A stretch of 64,000 bases of DNA. It comes from Pseudeuparius sepicola. Taxonomy: Eukaryota > Arthropoda > Insecta > Coleoptera > Anthribidae. The position numbers were made by a program, and so were the translations under genes. The notes beneath the pieces are model-generated. The model had not been told where the DNA came from. It did no database searches and saw only the letters and a program-made list of their open reading frames with translations. The DNA lies in NCBI GenBank assembly GCA_963920635.1, contig OY987301.1, forward strand, positions 46,909,820-46,973,819, read 5' to 3'. The first letter of the stretch is position 1. Every line of letters begins with the position of its first letter. Positions 33,780-44,754 of the stretch are shown here, in pieces.

Positions 33780-34187
33780 TGCAATGTGTGGACTAGGTTC
33801 GTTAAATGGTTACCTATACTTTTAGCATGTTTCAATCACTCTATTCGAATCAATAATGCCGGCATATTCATTGACAATACTTAACCTACACTTATAGCTA
33901 ACGCGGCGATTTGGTAAATGGCCGACGAAAGTCAGGAAGAAGTTCAATGCTCGGTGGCAACGACCCGACTTTTGGAGGTGTTGCAGTTTTATGCTAATTG
34001 GTTTCCTTCCTGCCTTTCATAAAATACTATTTGAAATATATTTCAACTTAAGTCTAAAATAATATGATATAACTAACCTATATATTTATTACATTACAAG
34101 GCATTTTTCTGATTCCAGAGAAGTGTATACATATGTTATAATGCTCGCTCCAACCGTTCGTTCAGAACTGAGCCTTTTTCGTGAAGG
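33780..34187 (-). other. 5' LTR, partial or full
   Basis: The 3' edge is set by the CA end next to the primer-binding site. Without a second LTR the 5' edge cannot be fixed. No duplicate of this sequence is seen in the window. Confidence 0.5.
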
Positions 34188-34945
34188 CTTACTCCTTACG
34201 TCAGACGTTGCCATGGAAGAAAAATGCCAAATTATAGTAGATAATAATTATTGATAAATTGAATTCACGCTATGGAAAACAAAATGGGCTATTTTAAGAT
34301 TTCAGAGGAAAATGAAGAAGAGAAATTGAGAGAAATGAGAATGCTTAAATAAACTGCTTAAATAAACTTTGTCGGATCTGGACCAATACAATATAGATAA
34401 TGTCGGTCCAGGTTGGATTTATTGTTTGAAATTTAATTATTTTTTTTGAAAACCATATACGTATTACAAATGCTCCACATAGCCTCCATCTTGCGCAATG
34501 CATTTGTTGCTATTTGCTACTAACTCTCTGTTTATTGAGTCAACGAAAAAATTGCTATGTTCAGTATTTAATATGTGGATTTCTTCCCCAATTCTACCTT
34601 TCAGTGTTTCTACATTTCCCGGTCTGTCATAATAAATTTTGTTTTTTAATGAACCCCACAAATTAATAATATATAAAAATATATCCTTTTTCTAAATGTT
34701 ATAGTTGTTCTCAATAAAAATTATATTTCAAACAATAAATCTGACGAAATTTATTACCTAACTATGTTACTATTTAAAATTTCTTATTTCTCTCAATTGT
34801 ATCTTCTTCATTTTCTCTGAAATCTTAAACTAGCGCATTTTGTTTTCCAAAGCGTGAATATACTTGCAAATTGTCAATAATTATTACTATAATTTGGCAT
34901 TTGTCTTCCATGCGGCAACATATGACCCAAAGAGTAATCAGCACA
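34188..34945. mobile_element. Mariner/Tc1-like relic with about 250-bp inverted arms
   Basis: The arm at 34188-34450 pairs with the inverted arm at 34665-34945: GTTGCCATGGAAGA against GTTGCCGCATGGAAGA, then AATGCCAAATTATAGTA, TTCACGCT, GGAAAACAAAATG, TTTAAGATTTCAGAG and ATTTATTGTTTGAAAT. A transposase C-terminus lies between the arms. Confidence 0.75.
34464..34690 (-). pseudogene. Mariner/Tc1-like transposase C-terminal fragment
   Basis: Reads NLWGSLKNKIYYDRPGNVET, then IGEEIHIL and NKCIAQDGGYVEHL. The LWGxLKxKxYxxxP block and CIxxxGGxxEHL end are the usual C-terminal part of IS630/Tc1/mariner transposases. Its sequence differs from the fragment at 28725-28981, so it is a second family. The catalytic core is missing. 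Confidence 0.7.
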
Positions 34946-36225
34946 TTTTTTGTTCTTGGAGAAGGTAAATAAAATGAGCACTGAGAATCGCAGGCGACTC
35001 AAGATATAGGACCATTGAACATTGAATACCGTTAAGAACCATAAAAACAATATCTGAGAAAAATATTATCGTCTGACTGCCAGTAAGGAAATTTAGAATC
35101 TGTCAAGCAAGATTTCTTGTGAGAATCCCTGAGGCTAAAAGCCATCCAACCTCAATGCAAGACGCTTGAGGGACCTGTGCTGAATTCTCTCGAAGTTGTC
35201 CGTATGAACAGCATAACCCGGTGCCCAAGTTATTTAGTTAGCTAATTCATACATTCGAGAGGCGTCCGATGTAACGGTATTAATGTGATGTATGAAGGAT
35301 AATTTAATATCAAATAAAACACCTATAGCCACAACAGTCACTCAGTTTATATAGACTTTATTTTGTACGCGGTGACAGTCTGAGATGTTATCAAACACAG
35401 AATAGATTTTCAAATCATCTGCATAATATAATAGACATTCTATTTCCTATGTCATTTATAAAGATGTTAAATAACAGAGGACCCAGGACAGACAGCTGTG
35501 GCATGCCGGATGTGGCTCCAGGCTCCATATTCGACAGACCTGAATTCATTGAGTGAGACCTATTGACGTCGATCTTTCAAACAGAGGTTGATAATGTTGA
35601 TCAATTTACTAAAATGAACTTTAGAAAGGTTTCCCTGTAAAGTATTGTGATCGAGTCTGTCGAATGCTTTGAAGAAATCCGTGTATATCACACAACTTGG
35701 ACATACCAGAGTCAAGGGCCTCTGCGATGTACTGAGTGATAATGCTTACAAAACGATAGTGATAGTGATTACAAAACCGTGTTGTTGTGGTGTAATTAAA
35801 TGTTTAATAGAAAAAAAAATGATCACATAGCAAGAACTCAAACACTTTGAGAAAGTTGCATACAATTGAAATAGGCCTGTAGTTTCTGTTCATCCATCCC
35901 TCTGGAGCATTGGATTCATGAACTGGGCACACTTTCGCATTTTTTTCTTGTCTTAAGCAGAGATTAAAAATCAATTTAAGTGGTTTTGACAACACTGAAG
36001 CGCAATATGGTAACAGGTCTGGGCCTGATGTCATCTTAGGCTTTAGTCTTTTAAGTGCAAGTTGAAGTTCGTCTTCTGTGAATTCTTTTAATCACTAAAA
36101 TATTGTTAGCTGTTATGCCAGCGGTGGTCGTGTTGCTAGAATGTGAAGTCGGGGTACTGTAGGCAGTCCCAAAAAAATTTGCGAAGCTGTTGACAATGTC
36201 ACTGGTTTTGTTATTTTAGAAAAGT
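34946..36225 (-). pseudogene. LINE RT relic with many breaks
   Basis: Minus-strand pieces in order: NSFANFFGTAYSTPTSH (about 36200), FTEDELQLALKRLKPK and TSGPDLLPYCASVLSKPL (36085-35950), NYRPISIVCNFLKVFE (35880), DFFKAFDRLDHNTL (35665), VLGPLLFNIFINDIGNRM (35495-35445), and after a 1-nt shift YADDLKIY (35430). The C-terminal KLSFIHHINTV and HRSLKRLALRLDG blocks follow. This is a Jockey-superfamily reverse transcriptase with stops and frameshifts throughout. No endonuclease domain was recognised. The relic is older than the other LINEs in the window. Confidence 0.75.
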
Positions 36226-36551
36226 TGGTGCCATTCTTGACAATGTTAGGGACTGCGGATGAGGTGGTCTTGGTTTTAATGAAGGAAAAACCGGGAAGGA
36301 TAAAAATACAGTGCGTTTTTCGTACTGGCGGCGGTAAATGTCCGGGGGGGAGGGGGGGTCCGAGGGATTAGTGGGTTTTTGTCCAGGGGGTAAAAACCCC
36401 GAGGAGAATCTCTGGGGGGGCTTTTGTCTGGGGAGGGGGTATTGTCCTAAGGCCGGCCTCGGCAAATAAATTCGTTACAAAAGTTGAAGTTCAGTGGTAC
36501 ACAATAACTGTTATTTCACTTTAATTTTTAACAGAATATTTTTATTTGCAG
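36226..36551. other. G-rich patch, no gene
   Basis: 36340-36440 carries several runs of five to eight G (GGGGGGGAGGGGGGG, CAGGGGG, TGGGGGGGC, GGGGAGGGGG). Guanine quadruplexes are plausible on the plus strand. The Pro-rich open frame on the minus strand (36211-36465) is only the complement of the G-runs. Confidence 0.6.
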
Positions 36552-36602
36552 GTACGTATCTACAAATCCTTTTCGAGGCTGTTGGCGGCGACGGATCCAA
36601 AG
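36552..36602 (+). CDS. Candidate 51-bp micro-exon
   Basis: The segment follows TTTTTATTTGCAG and precedes GTAAAATG, both good splice-site contexts, and is GC-richer than its surroundings. Two frames are open: VRIYKSFSRLLAATDPK (phase 0) and TYLQILFEAVGGDGSK (offset). I recognise neither and see no partner exon, so a chance match in repeat DNA remains possible. Confidence 0.25.
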
Positions 36603-36782
36603 GTAAAATGAAGCGGAGAGCCCAATTTTCTCAACTACGTAAATATACAAAATATAACCCATTTTAGCTACACATTATTCACACGAGGCACACACACTAT
36701 TGATATTGTGTTAAGTGTTGTAAATTCTGAACAGTTTTTGAGTTTTTCGGACAAACTTTTGTTTTCATGATGTATGTACACT

Positions 36783-36853
36783 TATCCCCGCACAAGCATT
36801 CAGTTGCATCTGGGGTACTCCTATAGTTTGGAGTACTGCGAGGGGGCGAATTA
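36783..36853 (+). repeat. 3' end of an ATT-tailed retroelement, copy 1
   Basis: CCCCGCACAAGCATTCAGTT, then GGGGTACTCCTATAGTTTGGAG matches 62476-62538. In both copies the segment leads into ATT units; here the tail is interrupted by the element at 36854-37661. Confidence 0.6.
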
Positions 36854-37661
36854 GGGGAAAGTGGCCCAAAATGATCCCCCTAAGGTAAAAACTCAAGAAG
36901 CGTTCACGATAAGTGTGGTGGCGAAATATAAATTTATCTCTTGCATTCTTTAGTGCTTATGCCAGTAAATTAATATCAGTTTATTGTTTCAAAACTAATG
37001 TGTACCGTTTTTTTTTTCAAAAATGTAAAACTGTGCAAAGGGATCATTTTACCCTAACGGGTTGGGTAAAATGACCCCGCCATTTTAATACCGAAATAAT
37101 ATGTAGGAAAATTAAATGAAACAATCCAGCTCTGCCGTTCAGTCTTGCGCTTGTATTTATGCACCATTTTTACACATGCAATGAATCTGCAAAAAAATAT
37201 TATTTGTTTTCATTATTCCAAAGTTCGGGTAAAACGATCCCGAGATCATCATTTTGCCCAAGATTTTGAGGGATCGTATTACCCGACAGAGCATTGTTCT
37301 ATTATTTAACGGCATTCTACAAAAAAAATGGCTACGCCGGCACAAGTATTAAACCTTCTAAATTATAGCCAAATACATGTGTTTGTTACATGTAAATTGC
37401 AAAATTGTAAGAGATATCCTTTATAAGCGCTATACTAATTGTTTTGTATAACTTTCCTTAGATTAAAATCACAGAAAATTACTTTTTTAAAGGTATAAGC
37501 GAATAACGATGTCACCAGCTCGGTATTTGTTATAGGTACTACTGAAAGCAGCGCCACCTAAGACAATATTAACGATGTTAGATCCTAGAGGGCAGCAATA
37601 GGTTTACGAATAACATGGGGGATCATTTTACCTGCAGGGATCATTTTGGTCTACTTTCCCC
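36854..37661. mobile_element. Pogo-like non-autonomous element
   Basis: Ends read TA-GGGGAAAGTGGCCCAAAATG and CATTTTGGTCTACTTTCCCC-TA, giving terminal repeats of about 25 bp with a TA duplication. Internally, GGGATCATTTTACC-like words recur at least six times in both orientations. Terminal GGGGAAAGTGG with TA sites resembles pogo/Tc1-type elements. No transposase frame. Confidence 0.7.
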
Positions 37662-37685
37662 TATTATTATTATTATTATTATTAT
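37662..37685. repeat. (ATT)n tract, second half of a split tail
   Basis: About eight ATT units directly follow the pogo-like element and continue the tail begun at 36850. Confidence 0.85.
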
Positions 37686-38351
37686 CCATTAGTTCGATAA
37701 AGGAAACCCCTCAATATGCATTTCGCAGGTGGCTATGGATCGCAACTGTGTTGTAACAAAAGTATATTCCATAATAGTTATGGATTGCACCAGAGGTTTT
37801 TTCTGATTCAGATTTTGAGTTATGTATCTATTATCTAAGTAAGCCAATAGGTATAAAAGAAAAAAAAATTCGAGTTCAAATTTGATCGTTTGACTTGAAA
37901 CAGCGACAATCTATTTATTTTCATTGTGCCTTTCATTAAGAAATGTTGTTCCCAATTAAAAGTTACCCCTGGGTACCAAATTTTGGAAAGATCGGCCTAT
38001 TACTTTGTTTTCCCCCTTTTTCCTTTTTCTAATGCGCTAAACTGTCTTTTAAATACAAGGTATCGAAAATTTTTATAAAAAAAGTTGTTTAGAATTAAAA
38101 GTTATCCCCGTGTACCAAATTTTGAGAAAATCAGCCTACTTTATTTTTAAATTTTTTTTGGAGGCAAAAAAGTGAGTTTTAAATATGAGGTAGCGATAAA
38201 TTTTACGAGAAAAGTTCGTTTCGAATTAGATATGGCACTTTTATGTTCTTGAAAGAAAATAGTAGGCCACGATGGGGAAAAACAATTATTGTTTATACCT
38301 ACCTGTCAAATCGTACAGATAGTTTTAGTGCTACAAATTATTAGTAACATC

Positions 38352-38600
38352 ATGTTGACTTTGGAGCAAATTTTTTTTATTGTGCAACAATACAAACCCC
38401 TAGAAACCAGCAGCAGTTTGGTGCGTTTTGGATCTGTTTCGAGAAAACCACCCAACAGCAAATGTTCCTTGTGCGACTGTAAAACGTGTAATTAAACGTT
38501 TCGAAAAAACTGGAAGGGTAGAGGTGAAAACCAGAAACTGCTACGATGAAAATGACGTTGCTACAACAATAATTATTATTATTGCCATGGATTCCGTACG
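38352..38600 (+). pseudogene. HTH transposase N-terminus, frameshifted
   Basis: Begins MLTLEQIFFIVQQYKPLE, then after a shift near 38425 reads RENHPTANVPCATVKRVIKRFEKTGRVE. The TVKRxIKRFExTGxVE block is the same HTH (DUF4817-like) type as the relic at 2.5-3.1 kb. The frame then dissolves near an AATAATTATTATTATTG insertion (38565). No catalytic domain follows. Confidence 0.6.
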
Positions 38601-38919
38601 TGATTATCTTCGACTGCCATTACGAGCTAATGGAGCTGTGGAATTAAACATTAGCAAATCAGAGTTGCAATGAATTTATTTGAATAGTTAATACGAATGT
38701 ATTTTCCACCTAAATACTTACCCCAATTAAACTTAATTTTATTACGAGAGTTTATTTTCTTTCAAGAAAATAAAAGTGTCCCGATGATTGACTTGAGATT
38801 TGACATTATTAAGTCTTATCTAATTCAAAACAACTTTTTCTCGCAAAATTTATCGCTACCTCATATTTAAAAGTCACTTGTTTGCCTTCAAAAAAGAAAA
38901 AAATGAAAAATAAAGTAGC

Positions 38920-39064
38920 CTGATTTCCTCAAAATTTGGTATCTACCTATAAAGTAAATTTTGTAAGAAGTCCTCGGGGCTGGTAATTTCGGCTGATTTA
39001 CTTAAAATTTGGTATCTACCTATAAAGTAAATTTTGTAAGAAGTCCTTAGGGCTGGTAATTTCG
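38920..39064. repeat. Tandem duplication, two 73-bp units
   Basis: Units starting CTGATTT at 38920 and 38993 share AAAATTTGGTATCTACCTAT and the following 50 bp with few differences. Confidence 0.9.
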
Positions 39065-40020
39065 ACATCCTAAGTTAGCATCAATGCAGCAAAAAATGCA
39101 ACCGGGTCATAAGTTCAGGTCAGTAATGAGCCCATTTGCACGATGAATAACTATAAGTACTAATAATGCAAAAAGTAACAAGAACAATAACAACAACAAC
39201 AACACAGATATAAAATACCAAAATGAAAAGTGTTTACAAGACGCTTTAAATTATCATTAAAATTAGTTTTAGTGATAATAATTATCATTGTTATTTGTAG
39301 CGGTATATAATTGTGGTTGCAATAAGGTTTTTATTTTATTATGCTCTTTTAGTATCACTTGGGAAACTTTTACCACCTTAAGTCAATCTATGCCAATGTT
39401 ATACTCATGGACAACAGAAAATTCCTAGGAATTTTGTAAAGAATAGGGATGTTGACGGTTTTTCAAATTCAGGTCCAATGAATTCCCTTTACCTTCAATA
39501 ATATTGTAATACATGTAATTTGTTATATTGCACCTTTATTAGAGAAAAAATCCACTTTCTGTTTTTCCGCTAATTTGAGCGATTTTTAAAATTATACGTC
39601 ACAATCGTTTTTCCTATTTTTGGTGCTATGTAACTCGTACCGCGATCTCGTCTTCTTCTAACCTGGCTGTATCGAATAATGCCTTGACCCAAGCCCAGAT
39701 TAGTAGGTATTTCCAGTGTTGTCGGACTGTGCGCTTCAGAGACGATTTATAGATATTAGGTTGTTTTTTTGCAAATTTTTCATACTATAATTATGGATTT
39801 AAGTTACCTGATTACTTTTGTGACATAGAAGTAAAACGCTTAAGATTGGTAAAACTATGATAATGCCCTGATTAAATCTGTCAACTAAGCTCGACCGTAT
39901 TGACATTTTATACCATACCAGTTGTTTGAGTGAGTTGTTTTTTTGTAATTTCCACGTGTTAGGTGTGAATCATTTTAAAGGAGTTGAATATTTTGCGTTA
40001 ATTTAAATTTACTGTATTTC
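39065..40020. other. No gene; interior of the nested element
   Basis: AT-rich; no motif. The last 100 bp could be the leader of the THAP ORF that follows. Confidence 0.35.
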
Positions 40021-40026
40021 TTGGCA

Positions 40027-40203
40027 ATGACGAAAAAGTGCTTTGTTGGCTATTGTACAAATATGTCCACTAATACCAACAAAATCTTTATGAACCTGCC
40101 CACTGCACCATATAAAAAGAAACTGTGGTTTGAAGCTGTTCGACGTAACCTCCCTACTACTTCAACAGTACATTTACTTTACTGGATAAATCGGTTAAGT
40201 TAA
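40027..40203 (+). CDS. THAP-type zinc-finger ORF, N-terminal part
   Basis: The frame starts MTKKCFVGYC, then NKIFMNLPTAPYKKKLWFEA and VRRN. A Cys pair (C-x3-C) near the N-terminus, a P-x-xxK-x-xW segment and ARR/VRR motif are the layout of THAP domains, which bind DNA through a C2CH zinc centre. The Cys-x2-His half does not appear before the stop at 40203. A GT at about 40169 (CAACAGTACATT) could be a splice donor, so this may be a first exon. THAP domains occur in host factors and in P-element-type transposases; the position inside an inverted-repeat element favours a transposon origin. I chose Met 40027 over the upstream 40021 start codon candidate because it directly precedes TKKC. Confidence 0.5.
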   Translation: MTKKCFVGYCTNMSTNTNKIFMNLPTAPYKKKLWFEAVRRNLPTTSTVHLLYWINRLS

Positions 40204-41100
40204 GGGATAATTTGAATCAGGAATTTACTACCTACCTTTCCCAACAGTAAATGTATAAATAAATGTATATACATGTGATTTCCTCTACTTTATCAAGAAT
40301 CATTCATTTTATAAGTAGGTATACTATTCATTCTTTAATTAGTTAGACCAGAAGAAATGCTCATAATTATTCTGGATTTGTTGGTTATGTTGCCCACTGT
40401 CAGCTGAAGGATATTTTACGTTGAACAATTATTTGATTTCTTCTTCTTCTGAGCTAGCGTTCAGCAACTTTCTGAAAATAATGTGACGTAGGAACCCACG
40501 TCGGCTACACGAACTAAGATTTAAAAAATCCACATTTTATAATATTTCCAAAATTATTAATTAATGCAATACTTTTGAGGATAGTTATATATACTGGTAG
40601 TGTAATTTGGTGATAATACATCCACTGGCATTTTATTTCGAAATTCAATTAGAGGAAACTCCCCTATTGTCATCGGACAAAATGCGGACTTCTTACAGCA
40701 ATCGGGGTATACATGGGGATATCTTTTAATTATAAACAACTTTTTCTTATACAATTTTTCAATACCTTGTATTTAAAAGCCACTTTAGCGCGTTAGAAAA
40801 AGAAAAAAGTGGGAAAACAAAGTAGGCCGATCTTTCCAAAATTTGGTACCCGGGAGTAATTTTTAATTGGGAACAATTTTTCTTAATGAAATGTTTTCCC
40901 ATATTTAAAGGAAAAGGCACTTCACCTACAATGAAAATAAATAAATGGTCGCTGTCCTGATTTTTTGAAAGCGAAAATATGCTAGAAATTTCCAGTCAAG
41001 CAGGTCAGAACCTCAAACGATCAAATTTGAACTCATTTTTTGTCCTTTACACCTATGGTCTCACTTATCCTGGGACACCTTATATATTATTCTTTCACGT

Positions 41101-41504
41101 CATTTTTCGCATTTTTCTTAACCTGTTACCGCTACGAGAAAGATATCCTATTCAGGGGAACGTACATTGTGTATGGGCTCTTTTGATATTATGTCGCGCC
41201 ATATTTTTGTCGAGCACTTTTAATAGAACGCCCGAAAAAAGGTTTTCAAAGGTGCTGACGCCGACGCTATTCCTGATCGAACTGAACAAAAACCCTGGGC
41301 CGTGATAGATCGAAAGCTTCTATGTGAGCAGGGTGACTCGGTGAGACGGAAATAATATAAACGATTAGATATTAAATTCTGTTTTTGAAAATACTCATTA
41401 TATACGTAAAACGCCTGTACCTACCTATACTACTGAAAATAATCTGATTATAACAAACTCGTCAAGAAACTTTTCAGTTTTTACCTTACGATACCATATA
41501 AATG
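41101..41504. other. No gene recognised
   Basis: The 108-codon frame at 40979-41305 overlaps the repeat arm and shows no known domain. Confidence 0.35.
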
Positions 41505-41639
41505 TACAGGGTGATCCACATAACAAATTACACGCACTTAGCTTCTTTATTTTTCGAGTTAAAAAAATTGTAGGTATGATAAAAGTTTTAGGATTTTTGG
41601 TGGGCGTATCCGTGGTCTTGTTGAAATTTATTCAAAGTG

Positions 41640-42400
41640 TTCCGTAAAAGCGGTACAAACCAAACTTTGGTTTTTTAATGGAACACCCTACATGTTATTA
41701 AATTTTCGGAATCTGTTTCGTTTTCTGTATCTCGATACAGGATGTGGAAACATGAAAAATGAAATTTGAATGCGCTGAATTGTAAAAACGGCCCGAGCAA
41801 ACATATGATATTATACAGTGACCGGCAGAAAGTTGGACACAAATGGAACACTTTTTTATTATTGATTTCTCAGAAAATTTTATTCTTGATAAAAGTTGCT
41901 GCATCATTTAAAACTCAAAACGCATATATCAAAATTTAAATATCTCGTTTTAGATACGAGGGAGATTCAAAAATGTCAAAATAACTCAAGAGTAAAGTAC
42001 CCTTATTTTTTAAAATACGGTAAAAAGTTACTTACAAAAGTTGTTTGGAATCAAATATGGATGTCAGATTTAAAGTCATAGCCACCTAGTAAAAAAAAGA
42101 AATTTAACTTTTTTTGTCTTTTTTTCGACCACCCTGTGTATTACAAAAAAACAAAATACCGCAAGCGCATGTTATCATCGGATAACACATGAATTTGCTA
42201 TTAAACATTAATTTTGTTTGATTAGCAGCTAGAAATATAAATTAATCGAAATCAGAGTTTAAAAATATTAAATTTTTGTGTCCAACTTTCTGCCGGTCCC
42301 TGTATAACATCGATGGTAAAGTGTAGATTCCGAAAATAAAATAATATACAGGGTGTTCCATTACAAAACATAAGTTTGGTTTGTACCGCTTTTAATATAT
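41640..42400. repeat. Foldback repeat interrupted by a Tc1-like miniature element
   Basis: AAAAGCGGTACAAACCAAAC and TGGAACACCCT at 41645-41690 recur inverted at 42350-42398, as do TTTTCGGAATCT blocks on each side. The centre is occupied by the element at 41816-42302. Confidence 0.65.
41816..42302. mobile_element. Tc1/mariner-type miniature element, 28-bp terminal repeats
   Basis: Ends are TA-CAGTGACCGGCAGAAAGTTG and CAACTTTCTGCCGGTCCCTG-TA. The terminal repeats extend through GGACACAAA with one mismatch. Length is 487 bp, TA duplication, no transposase. The 61-codon frame inside is not convincing. Confidence 0.85.
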
Positions 42401-42527
42401 AGGGTGTTTATTAAGTACTTGGGTCTGCAACGGTCTAAAACATTTTTGATTTTGGGTTTTTGATTTCCTTTTTGTTCAATAACATGGCAATTTGATGAAA
42501 TTCGAAACTGTACCTCATTTTTGAGTA

Positions 42528-44754
42528 AAGTCTATCCAAGATACAACGGCAGTGGATCAAAACATTGGCCACCACGTGACCTAGTAACAATTTTCTGTTT
42601 TATAAAAGCTGTAAGAACGTTTATACAGCATAACCTTATAAAACATCTGAAGTCCGATAAACGTTTTTATAGCGTTCTTAGAGCCCTTATAGAGCTAAAA
42701 TGGGCACAAATTTATACAACGTTTTCGCTCTATAACCAGTTCTATAAAAGCTACAAACACATTTATATAACCATTTTATAGACGTGTATAGACGTTGTAC
42801 CAAACAACCTGTGTAAATTATCATGAAAGCTCTTTCACTCTTTAAGCGTTTTTGAAAAAACGGTTTTGCTGTGCTTTACTACGTTAAAAAGACTATTAGA
42901 CTATTCAATACCATACATGCACCTCTTAAGCTGCTTTTTGTAATGTTGATGAAATAAGGACGACGCAATAAGAATGGCGGAGTATTGTGCCAAAGTACAA
43001 CGAATAATTAATTTTACTTATGGCATAGTGGGGTGACATAATTTTTAGTGCAAATTAAGATTTATTGTGAAATATATACTATTTACATGGTGAAATTTTT
43101 AAGGGCCTCTTCTAAACATCGATTTCGATGATTTTTTTATTAAAAATTAAAATAAATGTTTTTCTTTTAATTAAAAATATCTGTTATTATTGCTTCGGAT
43201 GTAATTTTAAATACAAAATAAACATCGTCAACTAATACAGTATTATTTTTTTGTTATAAAATGCATTTTTTACATTTTTTGAAAAGGAGACGCTGATCCA
43301 ACGTAAGCTAACCACACCAAACATGGCGTAAATTCTTATAAAACAGTTTAGTCACACACACAGCACTTATAATATGATCTTTCAGTTGGTCTTGCGATGC
43401 TTATATAAAACAGGCAACTAGACGTATTTTAAACATTTAATTTAACATTGAGCGTGATAATAAGTATTTTTTTTAAATCTTGGACACAATGAAAAAACTT
43501 TTACATGATAAAATTTCATTTTCTACGTATGTACCTATAATTTATCTATGCTATATAGACAACATATTTTTATTTTATTTTAGGATGTATAAGATAGTTC
43601 AGATGTTCACGTAACTCTATTTTCTCTGTTTCATTGAACGTTTAAGACTTTTGGTGAAAATTACAATCATCAGCAGCATTTACAACACAGCTGAAAGAGT
43701 TGTCGGTATTTGATTTTAAATCTTCTTTGGTGGAAGAGATTTTATCATTAGCATTACTGGCAATGCTATTATAGGTATTTATTATCCGAATAAATATTTT
43801 GCTGAATTAAGGGATAATTCTTCTTTAATTTTCTACGAAATGCACCCATTTTCCCTTGAAAACGACATCATACACACGCTTTAATGTACCTAAGTTTTTA
43901 AGTTTTTAGGTTAGGTGTTGAGAGCACACCTAAACCGTTCTGTAATGATTGCAATGCGCGCTTTTTGGTATTTATGCTTGCTTCAATGCTCTTAATTTAA
44001 ATACTTGGTAAGTACTTCTATAAAATAGTTTTTTAAAAGCATCTTTGGAAGTAAAAATATATTTTAAGGAACTGAACTGTGATTTGCCAAACTCTTACAA
44101 AGCTGATTTATAGAGTGCTTAATTATGTTCTTATAAAACAGTTATATACGCAAAACTAACCGAACCATTTAGTTGTAACCACTAAACAGACGTGTATCAG
44201 TCGTATACGTAGTACTATAAACGTTTATAGAACAATTCAAAAACTATTTTATAAACGTTCTATAATTTAGCTGAAAGAACGTTCTAAGAACTATATTACA
44301 GAACAAATTAGTTGCAGACAGCGAGACGTTAACACAGCAAATTAGCTAGTTTTAAGCACTTATAAAACGTTAATAAAACTTTTCTGTTCGGTAAGAAAAA
44401 ATTAATACAGCTACTTTGCTACTTGGGCTATTCTCTTATTAGTCTGGCCATCATAAAATGTCAAGTGTTTACGGGGCGAGCAGAATGCAGGGCCGGCTCT
44501 TCCCTCAGTCGAGTTTTCTGCATATTTTAGATCGGATCGCGAGCAGTATATTCTGTAAATTTATTTTGCTACTTAATTTAAAGAAATTTATAAAGATCCA
44601 CGAAAGGCAGAAACACACATTTTAGAACTTCTAAAAGAATTAGTTGAGAATTACATGCCACTTAGAATCTCATATTAGTTCGACCCTGGTAATCGATCGC
44701 AAGGCGGTTATGTGACTTTGTTTATATCTACTGCCGCTGTATCTTGGATAGACT
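42528..44754 (+). mobile_element. Miniature element split by an insertion
   Basis: The left piece 42528-42582 and right piece 44428-44754 together match the intact copy at 63102-63471. Terminal repeats are AGTCTATCCAAGATACA and TGTATCTTGGATAGACT. Confidence 0.9.
42583..44427. mobile_element. 1.85-kb inserted element with TTATAAAA sub-terminal repeats
   Basis: The insert is defined by comparison with the uninterrupted copy at 63.1 kb; CTA is present on both sides, so a TA or CTA target duplication is likely. The right end reads inward CCCAAGTAGCA and the left GTAACAATTTT. The first 200 and last 400 bp contain many TTATAAAA/TTTTATAA and GTTCTATAA words in both orientations. No open frame of note, so it is non-autonomous. 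Confidence 0.8.

Larger units (their letters stand above)
29156..34187 (-). mobile_element. Ty3/gypsy LTR retrotransposon, 3' truncated and decayed
   Basis: Right to left: part of a 5' LTR (ending 33780), primer-binding site, a small ORF, gag, protease, RT, RNase H and the start of integrase. The copy stops at 29155 inside the integrase core, where the mariner-like arm begins; no 3' LTR is present. The right edge is set by the next DNA element at about 34188, so the true LTR start is unknown. Confidence 0.85.
37870..41100. mobile_element. Nested inverted-repeat DNA transposon region
   Basis: The outer arms (about 37880-38090 and 40730-41040) are inverted copies: ATTTATTTTCATTG, CCAAATTTTGGAAAGATCGG, TTAGCGC/GCGCTAA, AAATTTGATCGTTTGA. 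An inner inverted pair lies at about 38060-38280 and 38740-38940 (AAAAAGTTGTTT..., TTTAAATATGAGGTAGCGAT). The inner pair encloses a broken HTH transposase start; the outer pair also encloses a THAP-type ORF. Related arm sequence occurs near 47220-47400. A smaller element nested in a larger one is the simplest reading. Confidence 0.55.

Noticed and set aside
36211..36465. 84-codon Pro-rich minus-strand frame
   Set aside because: It is the complement of G-runs and has no other coding support.
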